Source: Chromatiales bacterium (GTDB taxonomy: Bacteria; Pseudomonadota; Gammaproteobacteria; SZUA-152). Taken from it: a stretch of DNA of 8,904 bases. Shown piece after piece: positions 1 through 7,000 of this stretch. Below the pieces are notes generated by a model that was not told the DNA's origin, searched no databases, and worked only from the letters and a program-made list of their open reading frames with translations. The stretch spans positions 1 through 8,904 of the forward strand of contig JALTPW010000718.1 in assembly GCA_026999335.1 (NCBI GenBank), written 5' to 3'. The position numbers and the translations under genes are program-made. The first letter of the stretch is position 1. The number at the start of each line of letters is the position of its first letter.

Positions 1-177
1 GGCCATCACCAATGCGGTGTAGGGGTAGTGAGTGGATCGGCAGTGCCGGTCACGCCCCAGAGTGTGGCTGAAATAGCGGCGGAAATCCTCGGCGATGCTG
101 TCGGCATCCAGGCCCAGGGGGGGAAGCTCGGTCAGTTCGGGGTGCGGCTTGCTGTTGCGCAGGGGAATGAAGTTCAT
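1..177 (-). CDS. glgP: Glycogen (alpha-glucan) phosphorylase, N-terminal 59 residues only
   Basis: This gene starts at the ATG at 177 and runs off the left edge of the window; exactly 59 codons are present. The protein begins MNFIPLRNSK. Residues 29-58 contain FRRYFSHTLGRDRH followed by YPYTALVMA. This matches the region near the N-terminus of glycogen/starch/maltodextrin phosphorylases, where a helix with 'YTLGRDR/YTLGKDR' precedes 'ALALxVRDRLxERW'. The family uses pyridoxal phosphate to release glucose-1-phosphate from alpha-1,4-glucans in the cytoplasm; the catalytic and PLP-binding parts are outside the window. An AAGAG stretch 9-13 nt upstream is a modest ribosome binding site and supports this start. 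The gene is separated from the metal genes by a terminator and its own promoter, so it is probably an unrelated transcription unit. The identification rests on a short segment but the motif is distinctive. Confidence 0.8.
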   Translation of the reverse strand, partial: MNFIPLRNSKPHPELTELPPLGLDADSIAEDFRRYFSHTLGRDRHCRSTHYPYTALVMA

Positions 178-641
178 CAGTTATTCTCTTTGAAAATTAT
201 TTTAAATCAAGCTAGTAAAGCGCAAATCTAATCAAACACCTGAAGTAATCAGGCGACCCCTTTGAGTGCCGGACTGCGGCTTGTGCGGTTAAAAGATTTT
301 AGCAGTAGTGAGCCGGAGGTTATTTTTGCCGGTTTTTCCAGGCCCATCATTAGGCACTGCGCGAGTCGATAGCCTCGATCATCGTGGCGGCCAGCCCGGA
401 GATGCTCAGGGTAGTGTTGATCGGGTTGCTCATGTTTGTGGTCTCTAAGGTCGTGAAACGCGCAGATTTCCACATTTTCGTTGCCGTTTTCGACGGGCAG
501 CGAACCTTCCGCTAGGCCAGGAACAACAGGGATGTGTAAATAGCGGCGTGCGATATGGATACTTGATGGCTGTTGCCAGCGCTTGGCTCCGAGTGAGGCG
601 CGGGCCAAGAATTCCGCTGCGGAAAGTCTGCGAGAGAAAAG
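178..641 (-). other. Long leader / intergenic region upstream of glgP
   Basis: About 460 nt lie between the predicted transcription start (near 641) and the glgP ATG at 177. It holds one candidate small ORF (350-433) and otherwise no convincing gene. The 100 bases next to glgP are AT-rich. They include TAAAAT on the minus strand (about 195-200) as a possible second -10 box, but no good -35 box stands at the right distance. A small inverted repeat (CCTGA at 239-243, TCAGG at 249-253) is too short to call. No known riboswitch or small RNA is recognised. Confidence 0.4.
350..433 (-). CDS. Candidate 27-residue small ORF in the glgP leader, function unknown
   Basis: An ATG at 433 opens a 27-codon frame closed by TAA at 350-352. 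The peptide begins MSNPINTTLS and ends IEAIDSRSA. Nearly all codons after the ATG end in G or C (23 of 26 by my count), which is how real genes in this window look, whereas the surrounding leader is mixed. A GAGA stretch about 9 nt before the ATG is a weak ribosome binding site, and an in-frame TAG lies just upstream, so the frame is not part of a longer one. The peptide has no cysteines, no signal peptide and no recognised family. It could be a leader peptide, a true small protein, the start of a decayed gene, or chance. It lies downstream of the promoter at 648-676 and would be on the same transcript as glgP. Confidence 0.35.
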   Translation of the reverse strand: MSNPINTTLSISGLAATMIEAIDSRSA

Positions 642-647
642 CCGTGC

Positions 648-676
648 ATTCTATCGCTTGGGTGTCTGTGGGTCAA
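648..676 (-). promoter_or_regulatory. Sigma70-type promoter facing glgP
   Basis: On the minus strand TTGACC (671-676) and TAGAAT (648-653) are separated by exactly 17 nt. Each box differs from the consensus (TTGACA, TATAAT) at one position. The DNA just upstream (about 690-740) is AT-rich, as in an UP element. Transcription would start near 641 and run toward the small ORF and glgP. The placement between the ATPase terminator and the next gene supports the call. Confidence 0.6.
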
Positions 677-740
677 TTTCTCCGGCTAGCATAAAGAATA
701 AATGACTGATATTACAATTTGTTACGGTCTATAGTTAAAC

Positions 741-804
741 CAAAAAAGACAGAGGCCAATGTAGTGTGCGCCGTGCGCACAACATGGGTAGCCGGTTTCT
801 CTGT
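741..804 (-). terminator. Probable intrinsic terminator after the metal ATPase gene
   Basis: Reading the minus strand from 804: ACAGAG pairs with CTCTGT (749-754). Inside lies CCCATGT opposite ACATTGG (6 of 7 pairs) and then a perfect 7-bp arm TGTGCGC / GCGCACA (781-775 with 771-765) around the loop ACG. The outer arm is followed by C and then six Ts (747-742). It begins 24 nt after the ATPase stop codon. The inner arm is perfect; the outer arm is interrupted by unpaired bases, so the fold is somewhat imperfect. Confidence 0.5.
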
Positions 805-827
805 GTACTCTTGTGGTAAAGAGATTT

Positions 828-3161
828 TTACCGCAGTCGCAAAAGACGCAGGCTGTTGGCGATCACCAGCAGGCTGGCGCCCATGTCGGCGAACACCGCC
901 ATCCACAGGGTGGCATAGCCGGGGATGGCAAGGGCCAGAAAGATGGCCTTGAGGCCCAGGGCCATGGCGATGTTCTGATGGATCACGCGCAGGCTGGCAC
1001 GCGACAGGCGGATGGCGAAGGGCAGGCGGGTGAGGTCGTCGCCCATCAACACCAGATCGGCGGTCTCCAATGCCACGTCGCTGCCGGCGGCGCCCATGGC
1101 GATGCCTGTGGTGGCGGCGGCCATGGCCGGGGCATCGTTGACGCCATCACCCACCATACCGACCCGCTGGTGGTGTGCGACCAGCGCCTTGACGGCCTCG
1201 ACCTTGTCGGCGGGCAACAGTTCGGCACGGGGTGCGTCGATGCCCAGGTGCTCGGCGATGGCGCGGGCCGTGCCGCGATTGTCGCCGGTGAGCAGGGTGA
1301 TATTTTGGATGCCCAGGGCACGCAGGTGGGTGATGACCTCGCGGGCATTGGCGCGCGGCTGGTCGGCGATGCTGATGAGGCCCAGCACGTGCTGGGCATC
1401 GCCGAGGATGATTACGGTCTTGCCTTCAGCCTCACGGCGATCCAGCACGGCTTCCACGTCAGGGCCGCAGAGGCCGCGTTCCTCGAACAGGCGGTGGTTG
1501 CCCAACTGGTAGTGGCGGCCGTCGATGTGGGCCTGCACGCCGCGACCGGTGAGGGCCTGAAAATCCGTTACTTCGTTGGGCGTGATGCCGGCCTCGGCGG
1601 CGTGTGCGAGGATGGCTTGCGCCAGCGGGTGCTCGGAACGCGCCTCCAGGCTGGCGGCGATGCGCAGCAGTTGTGCCGGCGGCGTCTCGCCGAGGGGTTC
1701 CACGTCCTGTACCCGGGGCCGGCCCTCGGTGAGGGTACCGGTCTTATCGAAGGCCAGGGCGCGCAGGTGGCCGATGTTTTCCAGGTGCATGCCGCCCTTG
1801 ATCAATACCCCCGCACGTGCGCCACGTGCCAGGCCGGAGACGATGGCCACCGGGGTGGAGATCACCAGCGCGCAGGGGCAGGCGATCACCAGCAACACCA
1901 GGGCGCGGTAGAACCAGTCGTTGAAGGCCTGGCCGAACAGCAACGGCGGCAGTACGGCGATGAGTGCCGCCAGTATCAGTACCGCCGGGGTGTAAATGCG
2001 TGCAAAACGGTCGATGAAGGCCTGCGCCGGGGCGCGTGCCGCCTGCGCCTCTTCGATGAGGTGAATAATATGCGCCAGGGTGGTGTCGGCGGCGAGGTGG
2101 GTGACACGCAGATCCAGGCTGCCCTGGCCGTTGATGGAAGCGGCATACACGGTATCGCCCGGGGCCTTTTCCACCGGCAGGGATTCGCCGGTGATGGGGG
2201 CCTGGTTGAGGGCCGAATGGCCCTCAACCACCTCACCGTCCAGCGGCGCCTTGTCGCCGGGGCGCAGACGGATGATTTCGCCCACCTGCACCTGTTCCAC
2301 CGCCACCGTGATCTCGCGGCCTTCTCGTAGAACCCGCGCCACCGGCGGCGCCAGCTCCATCAACGCGCGCACCGCGTTGCGGGCCCGATCCATGGAGCGG
2401 CTTTCCAGCCACTGGGCGAGGGAGAACAGGAACACCACCATTGCGCCTTCATCCCAGGCGTCGATGAACATCGCACCGATCACCGCCACGCTCATCAGCA
2501 CGTTCATGTCGATGGCGCCGTGACGCGCCGCTGCCCAGGCCTTGCGGGCGATGGGCCAGCCGCCGGCGAGGATGGCGCTGCCGAAGGCCAGCTTCGCCCA
2601 CGGCGCGCCCATGCCGGAGAGGTGGTGCAGGATCAAGCCTGCGGTGACCAGTACGGCGGCGGACAGCATGGCGACGAGTGCGCCGTTTTCCGCCCAAAAC
2701 CCTTGTCTTGTGCGTGTTTCACCCAGGGGCACGGCGGTGAGTTTCGCCTCGGCCAGGGTGGCGATGATCTGTCCCCGGGGTAGTTGCTCGGGGTCGTGCA
2801 CCACAGTCAGCCGTCGGGTGACGGGATTGGCATCGAGACTCACCAGCCCCGGCAGATGGCCGAGCATTTTTTCGATCAGGGACACCTCTTCCGGGCAATC
2901 CAGATTCTCCACCTGCAGTACGCTGGTGACCGGCTGTGAGGCATCGTGCAGGGTGTAGCCCAGTGATTCTACCGTGTCACGTAGCCTGTCCGCCGCCGCG
3001 GGCGAGGCCACCTTGGCCGAGAGTTTGCCGGTGGTGAAGTCCACGCGCAGATTTTCCACACCATTGAGCCGGCCTGCCACTTTTTCCACCTTGGCGGCGC
3101 AGTCGGGGCAGTCCATGCCGTCGATGCGGCCGGTGAGGGTGTTGGGGTTTTTGTTGGTCAT
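828..3161 (-). CDS. zntA: P1B-type heavy-metal (Zn/Cd/Pb) translocating ATPase
   Basis: This 777-residue protein pumps divalent soft metals from cytoplasm to periplasm using ATP. It has an N-terminal HMA domain with GMDCPDC (Cys18, Cys21), then a second HMA-like segment with the variant NLDCPEE (Cys89). Paired membrane helices follow at about 157-252, then the actuator motif TGES (324-327). The membrane metal site CPC (428-430) is in the sixth helix. The catalytic DKTGT has Asp472 as the phosphorylated residue; the nucleotide-binding SEHPLA starts at 509, with TGDN at 625-628 and GDGVNDAPA at 671-679. Near the C-terminus, Lys738 (GLKA) and Asp759 (ADMGAS) match the conserved Lys and Asp that mark Zn/Cd/Pb (P1B-2) rather than copper pumps. 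Length is normal and the frame is intact. It could equally be named cadA. No ribosome binding site is seen: the ATG lies 13 nt beyond a REP palindrome (pair A). A terminator follows, and no regulator gene is adjacent. Confidence 0.95.
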   Translation of the reverse strand: MTNKNPNTLTGRIDGMDCPDCAAKVEKVAGRLNGVENLRVDFTTGKLSAKVASPAAADRLRDTVESLGYTLHDASQPVTSVLQVENLDCPEEVSLIEKMLGHLPGLVSLDANPVTRRLTVVHDPEQLPRGQIIATLAEAKLTAVPLGETRTRQGFWAENGALVAMLSAAVLVTAGLILHHLSGMGAPWAKLAFGSAILAGGWPIARKAWAAARHGAIDMNVLMSVAVIGAMFIDAWDEGAMVVFLFSLAQWLESRSMDRARNAVRALMELAPPVARVLREGREITVAVEQVQVGEIIRLRPGDKAPLDGEVVEGHSALNQAPITGESLPVEKAPGDTVYAASINGQGSLDLRVTHLAADTTLAHIIHLIEEAQAARAPAQAFIDRFARIYTPAVLILAALIAVLPPLLFGQAFNDWFYRALVLLVIACPCALVISTPVAIVSGLARGARAGVLIKGGMHLENIGHLRALAFDKTGTLTEGRPRVQDVEPLGETPPAQLLRIAASLEARSEHPLAQAILAHAAEAGITPNEVTDFQALTGRGVQAHIDGRHYQLGNHRLFEERGLCGPDVEAVLDRREAEGKTVIILGDAQHVLGLISIADQPRANAREVITHLRALGIQNITLLTGDNRGTARAIAEHLGIDAPRAELLPADKVEAVKALVAHHQRVGMVGDGVNDAPAMAAATTGIAMGAAGSDVALETADLVLMGDDLTRLPFAIRLSRASLRVIHQNIAMALGLKAIFLALAIPGYATLWMAVFADMGASLLVIANSLRLLRLR

Positions 3162-3244
3162 ATTAGATAATTTATCGCGGGCATGGCCCGCTCCTACGAG
3201 AGGCCTAAAATACCCTTATAGGTAGGGGCGGGCCATGCCCGCGA
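3099..3244. repeat. Direct repeat copy 1: ATPase 5' end plus REP pair A
   Basis: These 146 bases align without gaps to 3380-3525 (constant offset 281), with about 12 mismatches counted by eye. The repeat covers the first ~21 codons of the ATPase gene, its upstream bases and the whole REP pair. This is the functional copy, since it leads into the intact ATPase. Confidence 0.9.
3175..3244. repeat. REP pair A (BIME-like) just upstream of the ATPase gene
   Basis: Two 23-nt REPs face each other at 3175-3197 and 3222-3244 with their GTAG ends inward and a 24-nt spacer. Each REP, read from GTAG, is GTAGGA, stem GCGGGC, loop CAT, stem GCCCGC, then GA. The second copy has one change (GTAGGG). The bases on its far side (GTAAATCA on the minus strand) match those between czcA and pair C, so this REP junction was once a czcA 3' junction. 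GTAG followed by a short imperfect hairpin is the known signature of RAYT-associated REPs. Confidence 0.9.
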
Positions 3245-3253
3245 TGATTTACC

Positions 3254-3442
3254 TCAATGCTCCATCTTCCCTCGTGAAAGCACCCTGTACAACACCGGCA
3301 GCATGAACAATGTCAGCAGGGCCGATGGGGTCAGGCCGCTAACCACCACGGCGGTCATCAGTACCGGCCGCAGGCGCGAGTAGTCGGGGTAGTCCATGCC
3401 GTTGATGCGGCCGGTGAGGGTGTTGGGGTTTTTGTTGGTCAT
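3254..3442 (-). pseudogene. Chimeric remnant: ATPase start fused to czcA end
   Basis: The frame from the ATG at 3442 to the TGA at 3254-3256 encodes 62 residues. Residues 1-20 (MTNKNPNTLTGRI, then NGMDYPD) copy the start of the neighbouring ATPase. From about residue 21 (YSRLRPVLMTA) to the end (LSRGKMEH) it copies the last part of CzcA from about residue 996. Compared with intact czcA it lacks 26 codons (V1007-T1032; 78 bp, 4184-4261). That deletion lies between two ACGG repeats and keeps the frame. In the ATPase part, Asp14 is Asn and Cys18 is Tyr; residue 21 is Tyr, which may come from the czcA side of the junction (Tyr996). With the metal-binding cysteines gone and almost all of both proteins missing, it cannot do either job. 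It most likely marks a duplication followed by deletion; a short expressed membrane peptide is possible but not supported. Confidence 0.9.
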
Positions 3443-3525
3443 ATCGGACAATTTATCGCGGGCATGGCCCGCTCCTACGAGAGGTTTAAAATACCCTTTA
3501 TGGTAGGAGCGGGCCATGCCCGCGA
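3380..3525. repeat. Direct repeat copy 2: truncated ATPase 5' end plus REP pair B
   Basis: Second copy of the 146-bp segment at 3099-3244. Here the ATPase-derived part ends at the junction with czcA-derived sequence near 3380, and the REP pair borders the RAYT gene. Mismatches cluster just upstream of the ATG, in the REP spacer, and at the CxxC codons. Confidence 0.9.
3456..3525. repeat. REP pair B, downstream of the RAYT gene
   Basis: Two perfect copies of the 23-nt REP at 3456-3478 and 3503-3525, GTAG ends inward, with a 24-nt spacer. The spacer starts GAGAGGTTTAAAATACCC and is nearly the same as that of pair A. The pair lies 11 nt past the RAYT stop codon. Confidence 0.92.
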
Positions 3526-3536
3526 TAGCCTGATTC

Positions 3537-3992
3537 CTACAGCCACACAGCATCCCACCAGGGATAGTCTCCAATCTGTTTCACCAACCCTGCACGCAAT
3601 GGGTTGGCGATGATGTAACGGGCAACTGCCTGCATATCCTCATCTGATCGCAAGGCGTGGTCGTGATACCCTTTCTGCCAAAGGCTGCCGGTCTCACTGC
3701 GGCCACGATTGACAAGCCGCGAACTCGCAGACTTGAAATCGCGCACCACGCCGGAAAGGCTGCCCCCTTCGCCAAGCTGCATTAGCCAGTGAAAATGGTC
3801 TGGCATAATGACATAGGACAGGGTTGTCGTCTTACCCTGTACGTTCTTCAGCGCCCACACGAGGCTGCGACCCGCCGCCAGATTGGCCAGCACGGGTTGC
3901 CTGTTCCGCACCACCATCGTGAGCAGATAAATCTGCTTGGGCTGAGAGAAACGACCCTTGCGCAAATCGCGTCCGTGCGGTCTGTTGTGCAT
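3537..3992 (-). CDS. rayT: REP-associated tyrosine transposase (RAYT, Y1/HUH family)
   Basis: This 151-residue protein belongs to the single-tyrosine HUH transposases related to IS200/IS605 TnpA. It shows the HUH pair in MPDHFHWL (His66, His68) and the segment WQKGYHDHALR (105-115). The expected catalytic tyrosine Tyr126 is in RYIIANPLRAGLV, which is the RAYT signature. The family nicks single-stranded DNA at hairpins and is thought to spread REP elements, recognising GTAG next to the palindrome; exactly such elements flank this gene. The length is typical and all key residues are present, so it looks functional. The start at 3992 has GGAAA about 8-12 nt upstream. The C-terminus ends shortly after YPWWDAVWL and the TAG stop is 11 nt from REP pair B. 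It sits between two metal-resistance genes but has no role in them; it is probably an insertion into the REP region between czcA and the ATPase gene. Confidence 0.92.
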   Translation of the reverse strand: MHNRPHGRDLRKGRFSQPKQIYLLTMVVRNRQPVLANLAAGRSLVWALKNVQGKTTTLSYVIMPDHFHWLMQLGEGGSLSGVVRDFKSASSRLVNRGRSETGSLWQKGYHDHALRSDEDMQAVARYIIANPLRAGLVKQIGDYPWWDAVWL

Positions 3993-4015
3993 TTTTCATT
4001 TCCATTGGGTATTGA

Positions 4016-4086
4016 TCGCGGGCATGGCCCGCTCCTACACTATTGAGGTACTTTAAACCTCCCGTAGGAGCAGGCCATGCCCGCGA
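4016..4086. repeat. REP pair C, between czcA and the RAYT gene
   Basis: Two REPs at 4016-4038 (perfect) and 4064-4086 (one change, GCAGGC, which breaks one stem pair), GTAG ends inward, with a 25-nt spacer. It begins 4 nt past the czcA stop codon and ends 23 nt before the RAYT start. Its spacer is in the opposite orientation to those of pairs A and B. Confidence 0.92.
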
Positions 4087-4090
4087 TGAT

Positions 4091-7000
4091 TTACTCTATC
4101 TTCCCCCGCGAAAACACCCCATACAACACCGGCAGTACGAACAACGTCAGCAGGGTCGATGAGGCCAGGCCGCCGACCACCACGGTAGCCAGTGGTCGCT
4201 GTACCTCGGAGCCGATGCCGCTGGCGAGCAGCATGGGGATCAGGCCCAGCGCGGTGGTTACGGCGGTCATCAGCACCGGTCGCAGGCGCGAGTAGGCACC
4301 TTTAAATACCGCTTCCGCCAGCGGCATGCCGCCTTCGTGGCGGATATTGATGGCATTGACCATTACCACGCCGTTGAGCACGGCGACACCGAACAGGGCG
4401 ATAAAGCCGATGGAGCCCGGCACCGACAGGTATTGGCCGGAAATGTACAACGCGACAATACCGCCGATCAGCGCCAGCGGTACATTGATCATGATCAGTG
4501 CCGCCTGACCGACGGAATTGAAGGCGAAGTAGAGCAGCAGGAAGATCAGTCCCAACGATAACGGCACCACGATCATCAGCCGCGCCTGGGCACGCTGCTG
4601 GTTTTCGAACTGACCGCCGAAGACGACGGTGTAGCCGGGCGGCATGTCGATATCACGGTCGATGCGCTGTTGCAGTTCGGCGACCAGCCCCCCCATGTCA
4701 CGGCCTTCGACATTGGCTTGAATCACCACCCGCCGCTGCACGTCGTCGCGGCGGATTTGTGGTGGGCCGGATTCGATGGCGACACCGGCCACATCGCCCA
4801 GTTTTACCCAGGCGCCGTTGGGGGCCTGCAGGATCAGGCTGCGGATGGCCTCGACGTCGTCACGGTAGGGCTTGGCCAGACGCACATAGATATCGTAACG
4901 CTCGTTGCCGTTGATGACCTGCCCGGCCCCGACACCGCCGATGCCATCGGCCACCAGATCCATGACCTGCGCCACGGGGATGCCGTAGCGGGCCAGGGCG
5001 TCGCGATCCGGGCGTACCACCAGTTGGGCCTCGCCGACGATCTGCTCCATGGCCACACCGCGTGTGCCGTCGACCTTTTTCACCAGGGCTTCGATTTCGC
5101 GGCCTTTTTTCGCCAACATGTCGAGATCGGCGCCGAACAGCTTGATGGCCAACTGTGCCTTGACGCCCGACAGCAGTTCGTCGACACGCGTGGCGATGGG
5201 TTGGGAGAAGGAGAACAGTAGGCCGGGGTGTAGCGACATCTTCTCTTCCATCAACAACTGTAATGCCTGACGGTTCGGCGCCGTGGTCCACTCATGCACT
5301 TGCTTCAGGCCGACGAAGATCTCCACGTTGGACACTGGCTCAGGATCACCACCGATCTCGGAGCGGCCGACGCGGCTGGAGACATACAGCACCTCGGGAA
5401 AAGTCATCAGTTGCCGTTCCAGCTTTTGCGCCACCTCCAGCGAGGTTTGCAGGCTGGAGGAGGGCGCCAGGGTGATGCGGATATTCATCGTGCCTTCTTC
5501 CAGTTCCGGCACGAATTCGGTACCCAGCAGTGGCACCAGGGCCAGGGCGCCGCCGAACAGGAGCAGTGCCGAGCCGACCACCAGCCAGCGCCGTTTCATG
5601 GCCGCCTTGAGTGACCAGCGATACAGCGCCGACAGCGGCCGCATAATGGGGCTTTCCTTTTCCCTCACGCCACGCCTGAACAGGTAGGTCGCCAACGCCG
5701 GCACCACCAGCAGCGCCACCAGCAGCGAGGCCAGCATGGCCAGCACGATGGAGATGGCCATGGGCTGGAACAGCTTGCCTTCCACGCCCTGCAGGGTGAA
5801 TAGCGGGGCGAAGACGATGATGATGATCATTACCGCGAAAAATACCGGCCGGCCCACTTCGCGGGCCGCTTCCTTGATACGCAGGGGGATGCCGTGGTGA
5901 TCCTCGGTGCTCCAGCGGGGATCGGGATCACCGGGCGCCAGGCGCCGGCGGGCCTCCTCTTCGTGCTCGGCGTCGGGATGGGAGAGGTGGCTGAAGATCC
6001 GCTCCATGATCACCACCGAGCCATCGACCATCATGCCGATGGCGATGGCCAGGCCACCCAATGACATGAGATTGGCCGAAATACCCCAGTGAGCCATGGC
6101 CATCAGCGCCAGACCGATGGAGATGGGAATGGAGATCAGCACCAGGAAGGTGGCGCGCAGGTTGACCATGAACAACATCAGCACCACCACGATGAGCACG
6201 AAGGCCTGTAGCAGCGCGGTGCTGACCGTGCTGACTGCCTGACTCACCAGCTCGGCCTGATCGTAGAAGGGTTCCAGAGTCACCCCCTCGGGCAGGGCGG
6301 TCTGAATCGCCGGCAGGCGCGCCTTGATGCCGTCGATGGTGGCCTTGGTGTTGGCGCCCATGCGCTTGAGCACAATGCCGGCTACCACCTCGCCCAACTG
6401 CTCGGGATTGCCATCGGCATCGCGGCGGCTCATGGTCACCGCGCCCTGACGGATCTCCGGGCCGAAGGTAACGCGGGCCACGTCACGCACGCGCACCGGT
6501 ATGCCGGCCGCATCTTTCAAGGGTACGTTGCCGATATCGCGCAGGCCGTCCTTGCCACTGCGCACCCAGCCCACGCCGCGAATCACCAACTGCTCGGCGC
6601 CGCGATCCAGGTACCAGCCACCAGCGTTGCGGTTGTTGTCGCCGATGGCATTGGCTACGTCGTCGCCGTGCAGGCCGAGGGCCAGCAGTTTCTGCGGATC
6701 GAGCTGTACTTGATATTGGCGTACTTCACCACCAAAGGAGAGCACGTCGGTGACGCCGCCCACCGGCATCAACAGTAGTTTCACTACCCAGTCGTTAAGG
6801 CTGCGCAAGGCGATGGCATCGTATTTCTGTGTATCTTCGGCGCGCAGAATGTATTGATACACCTGACCTAAACCCGATGTGTTGGGCCCCATTTCGGGCG
6901 TGCCGATGCCGTCGGGGATCTGCTCCCGTGCGGCTTGCAGGCGCTCGAACACTAGCTGACGGGCGAAGTAGATGTCCGTGCCTTCCTTGAAAACCACGGT

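Larger units (their letters stand above)
3456..4086 (-). mobile_element. REPtron: RAYT gene flanked by inverted REP pairs
   Basis: One RAYT gene is bracketed by REP pairs B (3456-3525) and C (4016-4086). The spacer of B read on the plus strand matches the spacer of C read on the minus strand (GAGGTTTAAA, then TACC after one base), so the two flanks are inverted copies of the same module. This is the layout described for REP/RAYT units, in which the transposase acts on its own REP hairpins. No target-site duplication is visible, as expected for single-strand HUH chemistry. Whether the whole unit moves, or only the REPs, cannot be told from one copy. Confidence 0.75.

Noticed and set aside
313..337. 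CCGG...CCGG followed by five Ts on the plus strand as a terminator
   Set aside because: The stem is only 4 bp with a 12-nt loop, and no plus-strand gene ends before it.
249..608. Minus-strand 119-codon frame in the glgP leader
   Set aside because: It starts at TTG without a ribosome binding site, has an unnatural His/Arg-rich composition, and overlaps the smaller ORF with better codon bias in another frame.
808..832. Small inverted repeats (CTCTT/AAGAG and GGTAAA/TTTACC) at the ATPase stop
   Set aside because: Short, overlapping and not followed by Ts on the minus strand; the structure at 741-804 is a better terminator.
813..2330. Long open frame (505 codons) on the plus strand
   Set aside because: It lies wholly antisense to the ATPase gene, whose domains are all intact, and its composition (Gly, Gln, His, Asp, Ala) is that of a reverse-frame shadow in GC-rich DNA.
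3443..3574. Upstream extension of the chimeric remnant through REP pair B
   Set aside because: The frame is open by chance through the REPs and the RAYT end; the ATPase-equivalent ATG at 3442 is the natural start.
3175..4086. Repeated ~23-nt elements as a CRISPR array
   Set aside because: The repeats alternate in orientation, are themselves palindromic with GTAG ends, have shared (not unique) spacers and genes between them, and a RAYT gene explains them.
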